A stretch of 9,241 nt of DNA from Akkermansiaceae bacterium (GTDB taxonomy: Bacteria; Verrucomicrobiota; Verrucomicrobiia; Verrucomicrobiales; Akkermansiaceae). This document shows positions 1 to 5,883 of this stretch, in pieces. The DNA is taken from NCBI GenBank assembly GCA_023300065.1, contig JALZWJ010000133.1, positions 1-9,241 of the forward strand, written 5' to 3'. Each line of letters begins with the position of its first letter. Positions within the stretch are counted from its first letter, which is position 1. The notes beneath the pieces are model-generated. The model was not told the DNA's origin, did no database searches, and saw only the letters and a list, made by a program, of their open reading frames with translations. Position numbers and translations under genes: made by a program.

Positions 1-60
1 ACCAAAGCCCCTCAACCAATCGGCGAAAATCATCTTAATCGGCGGACCCTCCCCCTCCAT
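1..60 (-). CDS. Possible start of an unidentified gene leaving the left edge
   Basis: On the minus strand an ATG at 60 opens a frame with no stop up to the window edge. It encodes 20 residues beginning MEGEGPPIKMIFADWLRGFG. A purine-rich GGGGAG stretch lies a few bases upstream of the ATG and would serve as a ribosome binding site; a second ATG at 33 is an alternative start. The gene would be divergent from the bisphosphatase gene, with about 80 bp between their starts. Twenty residues are too few to assign a family and none is recognised. The open frame could be chance, because a stop-free run this short is not rare. Confidence 0.3.
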   Translation of the reverse strand, partial: MEGEGPPIKMIFADWLRGFG

Positions 61-139
61 ACATCTCCCCCCCTCAACCACGCCCAATTGTTCATTCTGC
101 ACTCGTTCATTTGTCCATTTCTTCATTAACTCCCTTCTG

Positions 140-2080
140 ATGACCGAGTCCTGCAGCCCCACCCTCAGCCTTCTCGCCCGACAATTCCCCACCGCCTCTG
201 CGGTCATGTCGGAGATTGCCCTCCTCCAGGCAAAGCTCACCCTTCCAAAGCGCCGCATCCACATCATCTCCGATATCCACGGAGATGACCGCAAGCTCCG
301 CCACGTCGTCAACAACGCCTCTGGAGGTATCAGCAACCTCGTCGATGAAGTCATCGGCGACGAACTGACCCAGGAAGAAAAACACACCTTCCTCGCCTTT
401 CTCTACTACCCGGTCGAGAAACTCCGCCGCTACCACGCCGAGCTCCAAGACTCCGAATGGCGCCTCCGCAAAACCAAAAAACTCCTCCGTTTCCAATTCC
501 GCCTCGTCCGCGCCCTCGCCTCATCCATCGCGAAAGACGAGGTCCTGCGCCTCATGAAGGAGGACTTCAAAACTCTCTACGTCGCCCTCCTCGATGAAGT
601 CTCCTTCGACCGCGACCCCGCCTATGTCGACTCCATGGTCGAGGCCCTCACCGACTACGATCAAGACATCACCGCCCTGCATGAGGCCTCCCGCCTCGTC
701 CGGAACCTCGTCGTCTCAGAAGTCGTCGTAGCGGGTGACCTCTTCGACCGAGGCGAGCGCGGTGACCGCGTCATCCAGTATCTCAGAAACCAACCAAAGG
801 TCAGCTTCACTTGGGGCAACCACGACATCACCTGGATGGGCGCCACCCTCGGCTCCGAGGTCCTCATCGCCACCGTCCTGCGCATCTCGCTGCGCTACCT
901 CCGCCTGTGGCAGCTCGAAGAAGGATACGGCATCCTCCTCTCCCCCCTCGCGCACCTCGCCAAAACAATCTACTCCGACGACCCCGCCCCCTGCTTCTAC
1001 CCCAAACGCGAGACCGACTTCGCCGATGAAAACCTCATCGCCAAGATGCACAAGGCCATCGCCATCCTCGAGTTCAAGCTCGTCTCCCCCATCATCGAGC
1101 GGCACCCCGAATGGGAGATGGGCGACCGCCGCCTCCTCCACCGCATCGACTACGATAAAGGCACCATCACGCTCGATGGCAAAGTCCACCCGCTCAAGGA
1201 CACCCACTTCCCCACCATCGACCCCGCCGATCCTTACGCTCTCACTGAGGAGGAAAAAACCTGCCTCACCCGCCTCCGCCAATCCTTCATCTCCAGTGAC
1301 CGCCTCTGGGAGCACATGCTCTTTGTAGTCCGCCAAGGCGGCATGTCCCTAAAGCGAGATGAGGCCCTCATCTTCCACGCCTGCATGCCTACGAATGAAG
1401 ACGGCACCTTCCGTGAAGCCCACATCGGCGACCAGAAACTCAGCGGAGGGAAACTCTTCCACGAGCTCGAGCAAATCGTCCGAAAAACCTACCGCCAAGG
1501 GGCCCACGCCGTCTCACATGATCTCGATTACTACTATTGGCTCTGGGCCCACCCCGACTCCCCCCTCTTCGGAAAGTCCCAGATGGCCACCTTCGAGCGC
1601 TACTTCCTCGACGACCCAGAAACCCATCGCGAGGTCAAAGATCCCTACTTCCAGAAAGTCCACGACGCCGACTTCGTCCGGAGCGTCGGCCGCGAGTTCG
1701 GCATGCCTGATGATGTGCTGGTCATCAATGGTCACGTCCCCGTCAAACTCGCAGAAGGAGAAGACCCCGTCAAAAAAGGGGGCAACGCTGTCACGATCGA
1801 TGGAGCTTTCTCAGAATCCTACGGCGACCACGGCTACACCCTCGTCATGGGGCCAAAGACAATTTCCCTCGCCGAGCACTCCCACTTCGAATCGGTCGCC
1901 CACTTCCTAGACTGTGACGATGACCTCATCCCGAAGCTCCGATCACTCCGGACTTACGACAAACCTCGTACGTCATCCGAGACTCATGAAGCCAGCGACC
2001 TTCAAGCCCAACTCTGCTCGCTCGATAGCCTCCTCCGCGCCTACCGCTCCGGCGAAGTGACCGAGACCGGCCGCCTATAA
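140..2080 (+). CDS. fbp: Class III fructose-1,6-bisphosphatase
   Basis: The 646-aa product matches the large class III (Firmicutes-type) fructose-1,6-bisphosphatase, which hydrolyses fructose-1,6-bisphosphate to fructose-6-phosphate and phosphate in cytoplasmic gluconeogenesis. It belongs to the metallophosphoesterase fold. The metal-binding signatures are in order: DIHGDD (residues 45-50), GDLFDRG (199-205), GNHD (226-229), NGHVPVK (530-536, His532) and the family-typical IDGAFSESYGDHGYTLV block starting near 553. Length is normal for the family (about 640-670 aa). The start at 140 is chosen because the first 44 residues align with the usual N-terminal segment before the DxHG motif; no strong Shine-Dalgarno is visible. 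The gene ends 29 bp before the stop of the convergent cysteine desulfurase, and no clear terminator is seen in that gap. Identification is firm; biochemical properties are inferred from the family. Confidence 0.95.
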   Translation: MTESCSPTLSLLARQFPTASAVMSEIALLQAKLTLPKRRIHIISDIHGDDRKLRHVVNNASGGISNLVDEVIGDELTQEEKHTFLAFLYYPVEKLRRYHAELQDSEWRLRKTKKLLRFQFRLVRALASSIAKDEVLRLMKEDFKTLYVALLDEVSFDRDPAYVDSMVEALTDYDQDITALHEASRLVRNLVVSEVVVAGDLFDRGERGDRVIQYLRNQPKVSFTWGNHDITWMGATLGSEVLIATVLRISLRYLRLWQLEEGYGILLSPLAHLAKTIYSDDPAPCFYPKRETDFADENLIAKMHKAIAILEFKLVSPIIERHPEWEMGDRRLLHRIDYDKGTITLDGKVHPLKDTHFPTIDPADPYALTEEEKTCLTRLRQSFISSDRLWEHMLFVVRQGGMSLKRDEALIFHACMPTNEDGTFREAHIGDQKLSGGKLFHELEQIVRKTYRQGAHAVSHDLDYYYWLWAHPDSPLFGKSQMATFERYFLDDPETHREVKDPYFQKVHDADFVRSVGREFGMPDDVLVINGHVPVKLAEGEDPVKKGGNAVTIDGAFSESYGDHGYTLVMGPKTISLAEHSHFESVAHFLDCDDDLIPKLRSLRTYDKPRTSSETHEASDLQAQLCSLDSLLRAYRSGEVTETGRL

Positions 2081-2109
2081 AACCCCGCCATCATCCGCAG
2101 CCAAGAGAC

Positions 2110-3291
2110 CTAAGAATACACCACGACCGGTCCCACCCCACTGCCACCTTGCACCTGGCGCAGCTTCGCGACCGCCTTCTTAATCATCTCCACCGCCTCA
2201 TCCGTCTCGGCACGTGTCGTGAAACTGGAGAAGGAAATCCGGAGACTACTCTTCGCCTGCGCATCAGAGATCCCCATCGCCTTCTGCACATGGCTGGGCT
2301 CTTGCTTACCCGTCATGCACGCACTCCCGGTCGAGATTTGCACCCCTGCATCATCGAGCAGAATGAGCAACCCCGCGCCCTCACATCCGTCGAAGGAAAT
2401 GTGCGCGCACGTCGGCACACGGTGGTCGCGGTCTCCATTGAGAATCACTCCCTCCACCTCCTCGCAGAGACGTTTTTCCAGATGATCACGGTTTGCCGAG
2501 ATCCCGGCATGTTGATCTTTTTCTAAAGCCGCCCGCATCAAGCTAGCCGCCTTACCTAGCCCCACAATGTAGGCCACATTCTCCGTCCCGCTTCGCCGCC
2601 CAGCCTCCTGGCCACCGCCCCGGATCAGAGGCTCAAACCTCACTCCCTCGCGGAGATAAAGCGCACCGATCCCCTTTGGCGCATGGAATTTATGCCCACT
2701 GATGCTTAAAAAATCGACCGGCACCTCACGCACGTTCACCGGGATCTTACCCACCGCCTGAATCGCATCTGAGTGAAAGGCGAGGCCATTCGCCCGCGCC
2801 ACCTCACACGCCTCAGCTATCGGCTGAATCACGCCCGTCTCATTATTAGCCCACATCACACTGGCGAACCCCGTCTCAGCCCCTTCGCAAGCTTCCTGAA
2901 ATTCCGCCAACTTTAACCGCCCTCTCTCATCCACCCCGCAGCGCTTCACCTCAAAGCCCACCTCCTCCATCGCCTGGCACGGACGCAGCACCGCGCTGTG
3001 CTCAATCTCTCCCGTGATGACCCGCGACCTCTTCCGCCCATAAATCCGCGCCAATGACTTTAGCACCATATTGTTCGACTCCGTCCCACACCCCGTAAAA
3101 ACAATCTCCTCCTCATTCGCCCCGATCAACTGCGCCACCTCGCCCCGCGCCTCCGCGATCGCCTTCTTCACGACCCGACTGGCCCGATAACCGCTCGAAG
3201 GATTATAAAAATGCTCCGTCAGAAACGGCAACATCGCCTCCACCACCTCTGGGTGCACCGCCGTCGTCGCATGGTTATCGAGATAAATCAC
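2110..3291 (-). CDS. Cysteine desulfurase, IscS/NifS type
   Basis: This 393-aa PLP enzyme of aminotransferase class V takes sulfur from L-cysteine, giving alanine and an enzyme persulfide used for Fe-S clusters or thiolated tRNA. Visible features are the N-terminal YLDNHATT, FTGCGTESNN at 65-74, His98 in the EIEH motif, SDAIQAVG with Asp175 and Gln178, the PLP lysine Lys201 in SGHKFHAPKG, GGGQEAGRRSGTEN at 225-238, and the catalytic Cys325 in STGSACMTGKQEPSHV. The long flexible loop around Cys325 is the group I (IscS/NifS) form, not the SufS form. Translation begins at a GTG at 3291; this puts the family-typical YLDN at the extreme N terminus. No iscU, iscR or suf gene is next to it, so its partner scaffold is unknown. 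It could equally be named NifS or IscS, so no symbol is given. It may be reached by transcription from the upstream nucleotidyltransferase gene, 148 bp away. Confidence 0.93.
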   Translation of the reverse strand: MIYLDNHATTAVHPEVVEAMLPFLTEHFYNPSSGYRASRVVKKAIAEARGEVAQLIGANEEEIVFTGCGTESNNMVLKSLARIYGRKRSRVITGEIEHSAVLRPCQAMEEVGFEVKRCGVDERGRLKLAEFQEACEGAETGFASVMWANNETGVIQPIAEACEVARANGLAFHSDAIQAVGKIPVNVREVPVDFLSISGHKFHAPKGIGALYLREGVRFEPLIRGGGQEAGRRSGTENVAYIVGLGKAASLMRAALEKDQHAGISANRDHLEKRLCEEVEGVILNGDRDHRVPTCAHISFDGCEGAGLLILLDDAGVQISTGSACMTGKQEPSHVQKAMGISDAQAKSSLRISFSSFTTRAETDEAVEMIKKAVAKLRQVQGGSGVGPVVVYS

Positions 3292-3410
3292 CCCACAGCT
3301 GTAATCGCCCCCCTCCGGTTCGGCAAGCCGCCTTCGCCAGGGCCCTCAAATAACGAGCGCGGCTCCCCCTTACGACTTCTCAACCACGCCGTCCTCTACA
3401 GCTGGCCACC
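3292..3410. other. Intergenic stretch with no gene; possible repeat
   Basis: No coding region is supported here. On the minus strand it holds the leader of the cysteine desulfurase gene, with a GGAGG about 20 bases upstream of the GTG start, too far for a normal ribosome binding site. Read on the minus strand, a segment near 3375-3390 contains GCGTGGTTGAGAAG, almost the same as a segment after vapC. Short matches to the pnp tail (CCGCCTTCGC near 3329-3338) hint at an older decayed copy, but this is weak. Confidence 0.35.
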
Positions 3411-3439
3411 TTGATAAACACACACGGACCATGTATGAT
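3411..3439 (+). promoter_or_regulatory. Candidate sigma70 promoter and operator in the vapB remnant
   Basis: TTGATA at 3411-3416 and TATGAT at 3434-3439 are separated by 17 bp, a near-consensus sigma70 arrangement. It overlaps a 14-bp inverted repeat (3427-3440, GACCATGTATGATC) that corresponds to the operator of the intact vapBC. If active, it fires on the plus strand across the 3' end of the nucleotidyltransferase gene, antisense to that gene. Activity is inferred from sequence only. Confidence 0.45.
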
Positions 3440-3468
3440 CTACGTTTGCCTACGAGAAGCTGGCTGCT
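3411..3468 (+). pseudogene. Remnant of a vapB promoter and 5' end
   Basis: These 58 bases align without gaps, at about 79% by eye, to the vapB promoter and start region (from 5849), provided 31 bp of the intact copy are skipped. The skipped piece runs from one GCCTAC (5886) to the next (5917) and the remnant keeps a single GCCTAC, so it looks like a deletion between short direct repeats. Since 31 is not a multiple of three, the vapB frame is broken; the former start codon (ATG at 5884) reads TTG here. Similarity fades after the shared GGCTGCT. The rest of vapB and all of vapC are absent. On the other strand this remnant encodes the last residues and the stop of the nucleotidyltransferase. Confidence 0.75.
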
Positions 3469-3943
3469 CACGCGCCATCCCAAGCAGAAAGCTCGCATCA
3501 GTAAAATCACGCTTCCGATTGGTTTCCTCCTTGGTGCAAAGAAGATCGAGAAGCGCTGGAAGTTTGGTTCCATCAGACATTGCGCTGGAATCTGCCCACA
3601 CTCGCTCAAACTCATCTACTCGTAAGCCATTGGGCCGAAAAAATAAATCCAAAGGCATGTCTAAGCCTTCAACTCTTAACATCCCAACCGCCTCCAAGTT
3701 CTCCAAGACTTCCGAAGGTTCCAGCTCCTTCCATCCGGGAAGTGTTACAATTCTCTCGTCCTTGGTGATGACGTTTTTGATCGAAGAGAGCCAGTTCTGA
3801 GCGCCTTTTGTGGGATCGAGCCAGACATCAACATCCTTCGTCGGTCGCGACAATCCGTGTGCAATCACAGCAAGACCACCAATCATCACCACGCGCTCTT
3901 GGGAAGCGAGCCGCGCGATCACGTCTTCAACTTTTCGTGGCAT
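3440..3943 (-). CDS. MNT/AbiEii-like nucleotidyltransferase, putative toxin
   Basis: The 167-aa product has the core of a minimal nucleotidyltransferase fold. GGLAVIAHG at 22-30 is the glycine-rich binding loop, KDVDVWL at 36-42 carries the Asp37-x-Asp39 metal pair, and PLDLFF has a likely third carboxylate (Asp99). A C-terminal KEETNRKRDFTD segment (138-149) resembles the lysine-rich region of AbiEii/DUF6036-type proteins. Such enzymes transfer nucleotides to tRNA or proteins and are often toxins in toxin-antitoxin or abortive-infection pairs; that role here is inferred. The start is set at the ATG at 3943 because the longer in-frame reading (to 4120) would lie almost entirely inside the upstream 75-aa gene. 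The two genes overlap by 17 bp, suggesting translational coupling. The last residues (REQPASRRQT) and the stop lie in a vapB remnant, so the natural C terminus may have been altered. Confidence 0.75.
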   Translation of the reverse strand: MPRKVEDVIARLASQERVVMIGGLAVIAHGLSRPTKDVDVWLDPTKGAQNWLSSIKNVITKDERIVTLPGWKELEPSEVLENLEAVGMLRVEGLDMPLDLFFRPNGLRVDEFERVWADSSAMSDGTKLPALLDLLCTKEETNRKRDFTDASFLLGMAREQPASRRQT

Positions 3944-4154
3944 ACCGCTCGGTAAGTTTAGTGACCTGTTCGTTAATCCAAAGGCAGTCGGCGACGCTGT
4001 TCGGCTTTTCCATCCAGGGCTCGCTGTTGTCAGTGATCTTAGACTTGGGAATGGGACGACCGAGCTTCTCCTCCCGTTTCTTGCGGAGACGGCGCATGGT
4101 GAGAACGTCTGCGTATTCACGCATCACAAATTCCCTTGGCGTCCGGTATTTCAT
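3927..4154 (-). CDS. Small basic protein of unknown function, candidate antitoxin
   Basis: This 75-aa frame begins MKYRTPREFVMREYADV, is rich in Lys and Arg in its first half (RRLRKKREEKLGR near 21-33) and more acidic and mixed later. No family is recognised, and no membrane segment, signal peptide or cysteine pair is seen. It overlaps the start of the nucleotidyltransferase gene by 17 bp. That arrangement, small protein first and enzyme second in overlapping frames, is typical of toxin-antitoxin operons and is the only reason to suggest an antitoxin role. A weak AAGG lies about 10 bases before the ATG; no convincing promoter is seen. The overlap makes it a believable gene, but it remains possible that translation of the pair starts elsewhere. 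Confidence 0.6.
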   Translation of the reverse strand: MKYRTPREFVMREYADVLTMRRLRKKREEKLGRPIPKSKITDNSEPWMEKPNSVADCLWINEQVTKLTERYATKS

Positions 4155-4262
4155 GAGGGGACCTTAGCAGTCAGCCTAAGATGGCGCAAGGTTCCGAAAG
4201 CGGGAGCGATCTCAGGGGCATGCAGGAAAAGAGCGTAAGCTGAACAAAATGACCAACCAGAC

Positions 4263-4321
4263 CCTTCATTAAGCTCGGAGATGTGAACGAGTCCGACCTT
4301 GCCTGAAACCACTACCATGAA
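4263..4321 (-). pseudogene. Fragment of pnp (S1 domain)
   Basis: On the minus strand these bases encode GKVGLVHISELNEG, against GKDGLVHISELDEG at residues 649-662 of the intact PNPase. At nucleotide level they match 6869-6926 at roughly 50 of 58 positions, with an uninterrupted identical stretch from AAGCTCGGAG through AACGAGTCCG. The flanks do not continue the match, and no start or domain context is present, so it is a dead fragment. It lies between the small basic protein gene and the ATPase gene. Confidence 0.8.
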
Positions 4322-4349
4322 GGTATGAAAGGAATTTCCGGACAACAGA

Positions 4350-5516
4350 TCACGACTTCTTCAACAACTCCGCTTGCAGTAAGGGCAGCGAAATCATCTC
4401 GGAAGCCCCGCCTACTTTGAAGCGATCATCGCCCCCATAAACGACGAAGCTTTTGTCTGGCTTCAGATCCTCGAGCGCGTTGTAAAATCCTGTTGTGATG
4501 TTTGGCGAAAGGCCCCTTTTAATCTCGATGACCCAGCGGGTTTGATCTCGGAAGCAGAGGACCAAATCGACTTCAGCCCCAGCGCTGGTCCGATAGAAAT
4601 AGGCGTCGGTCCGAGGGGGGGCGAGGGCGAGGAGGTTCTCGATCACGAAACCCTCCCAACTCCCACCGACCACGGGGTGGCCTAGCAAGGATTCGAGCCC
4701 CGAGATTCCCAAGAGCTCGTGCACGATTCCCGAATCTCTAATATAAACCTTTGGTGATTTCACCAATCGCTTCCCCACATTCTTGAACCAAGGTTTGAGC
4801 GTGCGGATCAGGAGGAGGTCTTCGAGAAGCCCGAGATAGCCGTTGATGGTGCGGGCATCGAGATCGAGGTTCCGCGAGAGGTCCGCAATGTTGAGCATCC
4901 CTCCCTGCTGATGCGCCAGCATGGTCCAAAGATTTCGAATCTCGCGGCTCGCAAGACGTCCCCCATATCGAGGGATTTCCGCTTCCAAGTAGGAACGAAT
5001 CAAAAAATCCCGCTGCTCCGCACTGCTCTCGTCATTTTTGCTGAGATAGCTCTCCGGGAATCCTCCGCGATACCAGAGGCGATCCAGATTCTCCGAGCCC
5101 ACTTCCGTGACATCTAGTGGATGCAACTCAAGGTAAGCGATCCGACCCGCAAGGGTTTCGCTGCTCTGCTGAATGAGCTCCAGCGAGGCCGATCCCAGAA
5201 GCAAGTAGCGGCCGTTCTTTTGACCCTTTCTTCCCCCTTGGTCGATGAGTCCACGAAGTGACGTAAACAACTCTGGAACACGCTGAATCTCATCAAGAAT
5301 CACCAGCTCATCTTCATGTCGCGCGAGGTAGTCCTCTGGGTCAGAGAGCCGTTGGAGGTCTCGCTTACTTTCAAGGTCAAGATACACCCCCGCCTTCTCA
5401 TCTTCGATCGTTTGCGCCAGCGTCGTTTTGCCCACTTGACGGGGTCCAACAAGCACGACTGCCGGAAAATTTTCCAACAATCGTTTCATTTCACTCTTTA
5501 CCCTTCGCGTGATCAC
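4350..5516 (-). CDS. AAA+ ATPase with C-terminal DUF4143 domain
   Basis: The 388-aa product has a P-loop ATPase core. The Walker A is GPRQVGKTTL (24-33, Lys30), the Walker B is LVILDEIQ (71-78, Asp75-Glu76), and GSAS at 109-112 is a sensor-1-like segment. A winged-helix-like middle part (about 195-250) follows. The C-terminal DUF4143 region carries GAEVDLVL (Glu315, Asp317) and WVIEIKRG (Glu331-x-Lys333), a PD-(D/E)xK nuclease-like arrangement. Length and order fit the widespread family; members are poorly characterised and often found in variable regions. Substrate and role are unknown; a DNA-related role is an inference. The start is taken as the GTG at 5516, giving the usual MITR-type N terminus; an ATG at 5489 is the alternative. 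The gene stands alone on the minus strand, and its start lies in a large palindrome, so autoregulation is likely. It is flanked on both sides by pnp fragments. Confidence 0.9.
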   Translation of the reverse strand: MITRRVKSEMKRLLENFPAVVLVGPRQVGKTTLAQTIEDEKAGVYLDLESKRDLQRLSDPEDYLARHEDELVILDEIQRVPELFTSLRGLIDQGGRKGQKNGRYLLLGSASLELIQQSSETLAGRIAYLELHPLDVTEVGSENLDRLWYRGGFPESYLSKNDESSAEQRDFLIRSYLEAEIPRYGGRLASREIRNLWTMLAHQQGGMLNIADLSRNLDLDARTINGYLGLLEDLLLIRTLKPWFKNVGKRLVKSPKVYIRDSGIVHELLGISGLESLLGHPVVGGSWEGFVIENLLALAPPRTDAYFYRTSAGAEVDLVLCFRDQTRWVIEIKRGLSPNITTGFYNALEDLKPDKSFVVYGGDDRFKVGGASEMISLPLLQAELLKKS

Positions 5517-5557
5517 CTTGTAAAAACAACATTATAATGCTGTTTTTACAAGGTGAT
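5512..5557 (-). promoter_or_regulatory. 46-bp palindrome containing ATPase promoter and start codon
   Basis: The arms ATCACCTTGTAAAAACA (5512-5528) and TGTTTTTACAAGGTGAT (5541-5557) are exact reverse complements. Between them lies the palindrome CATTATAATG (5530-5539), and the only mismatch is the 5529/5540 pair. Read on the minus strand, TATAAT (5536-5531) is a perfect -10, with TTATCA 17 bp upstream as a 4/6 -35. The GTG start (5516) lies 14 bases after the -10, so the leader would be only a few bases. The symmetry also puts TATAAT on the plus strand. An operator for a dimeric repressor, possibly the ATPase itself, is inferred. Confidence 0.75.
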
Positions 5558-5595
5558 AAATTTGACTTTTCAGCTCAAAATAAAGTGAGGTCATC

Positions 5596-5635
5596 AAAAA
5601 AAAGCACGTCCGACTCGTGAGAGCCGAACGCGCTT
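5596..5635 (-). terminator. Copied pnp terminator
   Basis: Read on the minus strand this is a 15-bp stem with a TCAC loop followed by eight T. It is a copy of the terminator after pnp. Although it differs from the original at several bases, each stem change is matched or leaves a G-U pair, so the hairpin still folds fully as minus-strand RNA. It lies upstream of the ATPase promoter, where it would block read-through into that gene. Confidence 0.65.
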
Positions 5636-5661
5636 GGTGATTTTTTCGAAGCCGGCAAGAC

Positions 5662-5837
5662 TTAGCCGAAGGTGACGACTTCTTCCTCCGAAGGAGGGGT
5701 TTGTTGTCACTGGAAGGAGCTGCTGTCGGTGCTGGTGCGTCGCCACCGCCTTCGCGGAGGGCGGCACGGCGGGACATTTTCACGCGGCCTTTGTCGTCGA
5801 TTCCGACGACTTGGCCGAGATGATGTCACCCTTCTAA
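5662..5837 (-). pseudogene. Duplicated 3' end of pnp
   Basis: On the minus strand the copy still encodes KMSRRAALREGGGDAP, identical to residues 691-706 of the intact PNPase, then diverges. At least two single-base deletions break the frame: one in the Ala/Pro-rich tail before the acidic C terminus and one near the IDDKG segment. No start codon region, RNase PH domains or KH domain are present. It is a non-coding relic of the S1 domain tail, situated between the ATPase promoter and vapB. Confidence 0.88.
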
Positions 5838-5848
5838 AACCAACCAAC

Positions 5849-5878
5849 TTGACAAAAAGACGCGGGCCATGCATGGTC
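5849..5878 (+). promoter_or_regulatory. vapBC promoter and palindromic operator
   Basis: A perfect -35 TTGACA (5849-5854) is followed after 17 bp by a weak -10, CATGGT (5872-5877). The -10 lies inside a 14-bp inverted repeat, GGCCATGCATGGTC (5865-5878), whose core CCATGCATGG is a perfect palindrome. Transcription from this promoter would start near 5884, at the A of the vapB ATG. Repression by a VapB-VapC complex binding the palindrome is the usual scheme for this family and is inferred here. The palindrome is kept, with changes, in the vapB remnant. Confidence 0.6.
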
Positions 5879-5883
5879 TGTGC

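Larger units (their letters stand above)
5596..5837 (-). repeat. Left copy of the pnp-tail direct repeat
   Basis: About 242 bp match 6599-6841 in the same orientation at roughly 90% by eye, covering the pnp terminator, the intergenic gap and the last 58 codons of pnp. The starts of the two copies are 1,003 bp apart and they flank vapBC. The match stops abruptly at the CACCCTTCT shared by both copies. Confidence 0.9.

Noticed and set aside
716..1336. Long open frames opposite and shifted within the bisphosphatase gene
   Set aside because: They overlap a firmly identified gene; their products are low-complexity (Ser/Pro/Thr or Gly/Glu/Val-rich), as expected from shadow frames of GC-biased codons.
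2081..2109. Shared terminator between the bisphosphatase and desulfurase genes
   Set aside because: The 29-bp gap has no stable stem or T-run.
3327..3410. A third, very decayed pnp tail left of the vapB remnant
   Set aside because: Only short pieces (CCGCCTTCGC, CTCTACAG, CCACC) match in order; by eye this cannot be told from chance, so it is mentioned but not called as a feature.
3944..4120. N-terminal extension of the nucleotidyltransferase to an upstream ATG
   Set aside because: The extra 59 residues are Ser/Pro/Arg-rich, lie inside the 75-aa gene in another frame, and precede the natural family N terminus MPRKVEDV.
4352..4362. ACGACTTCTTC at the ATPase 3' end also occurs at the pnp 3' end
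   Set aside because: The match is 11 bases with no continuing similarity and encodes different residues in context; chance is sufficient.
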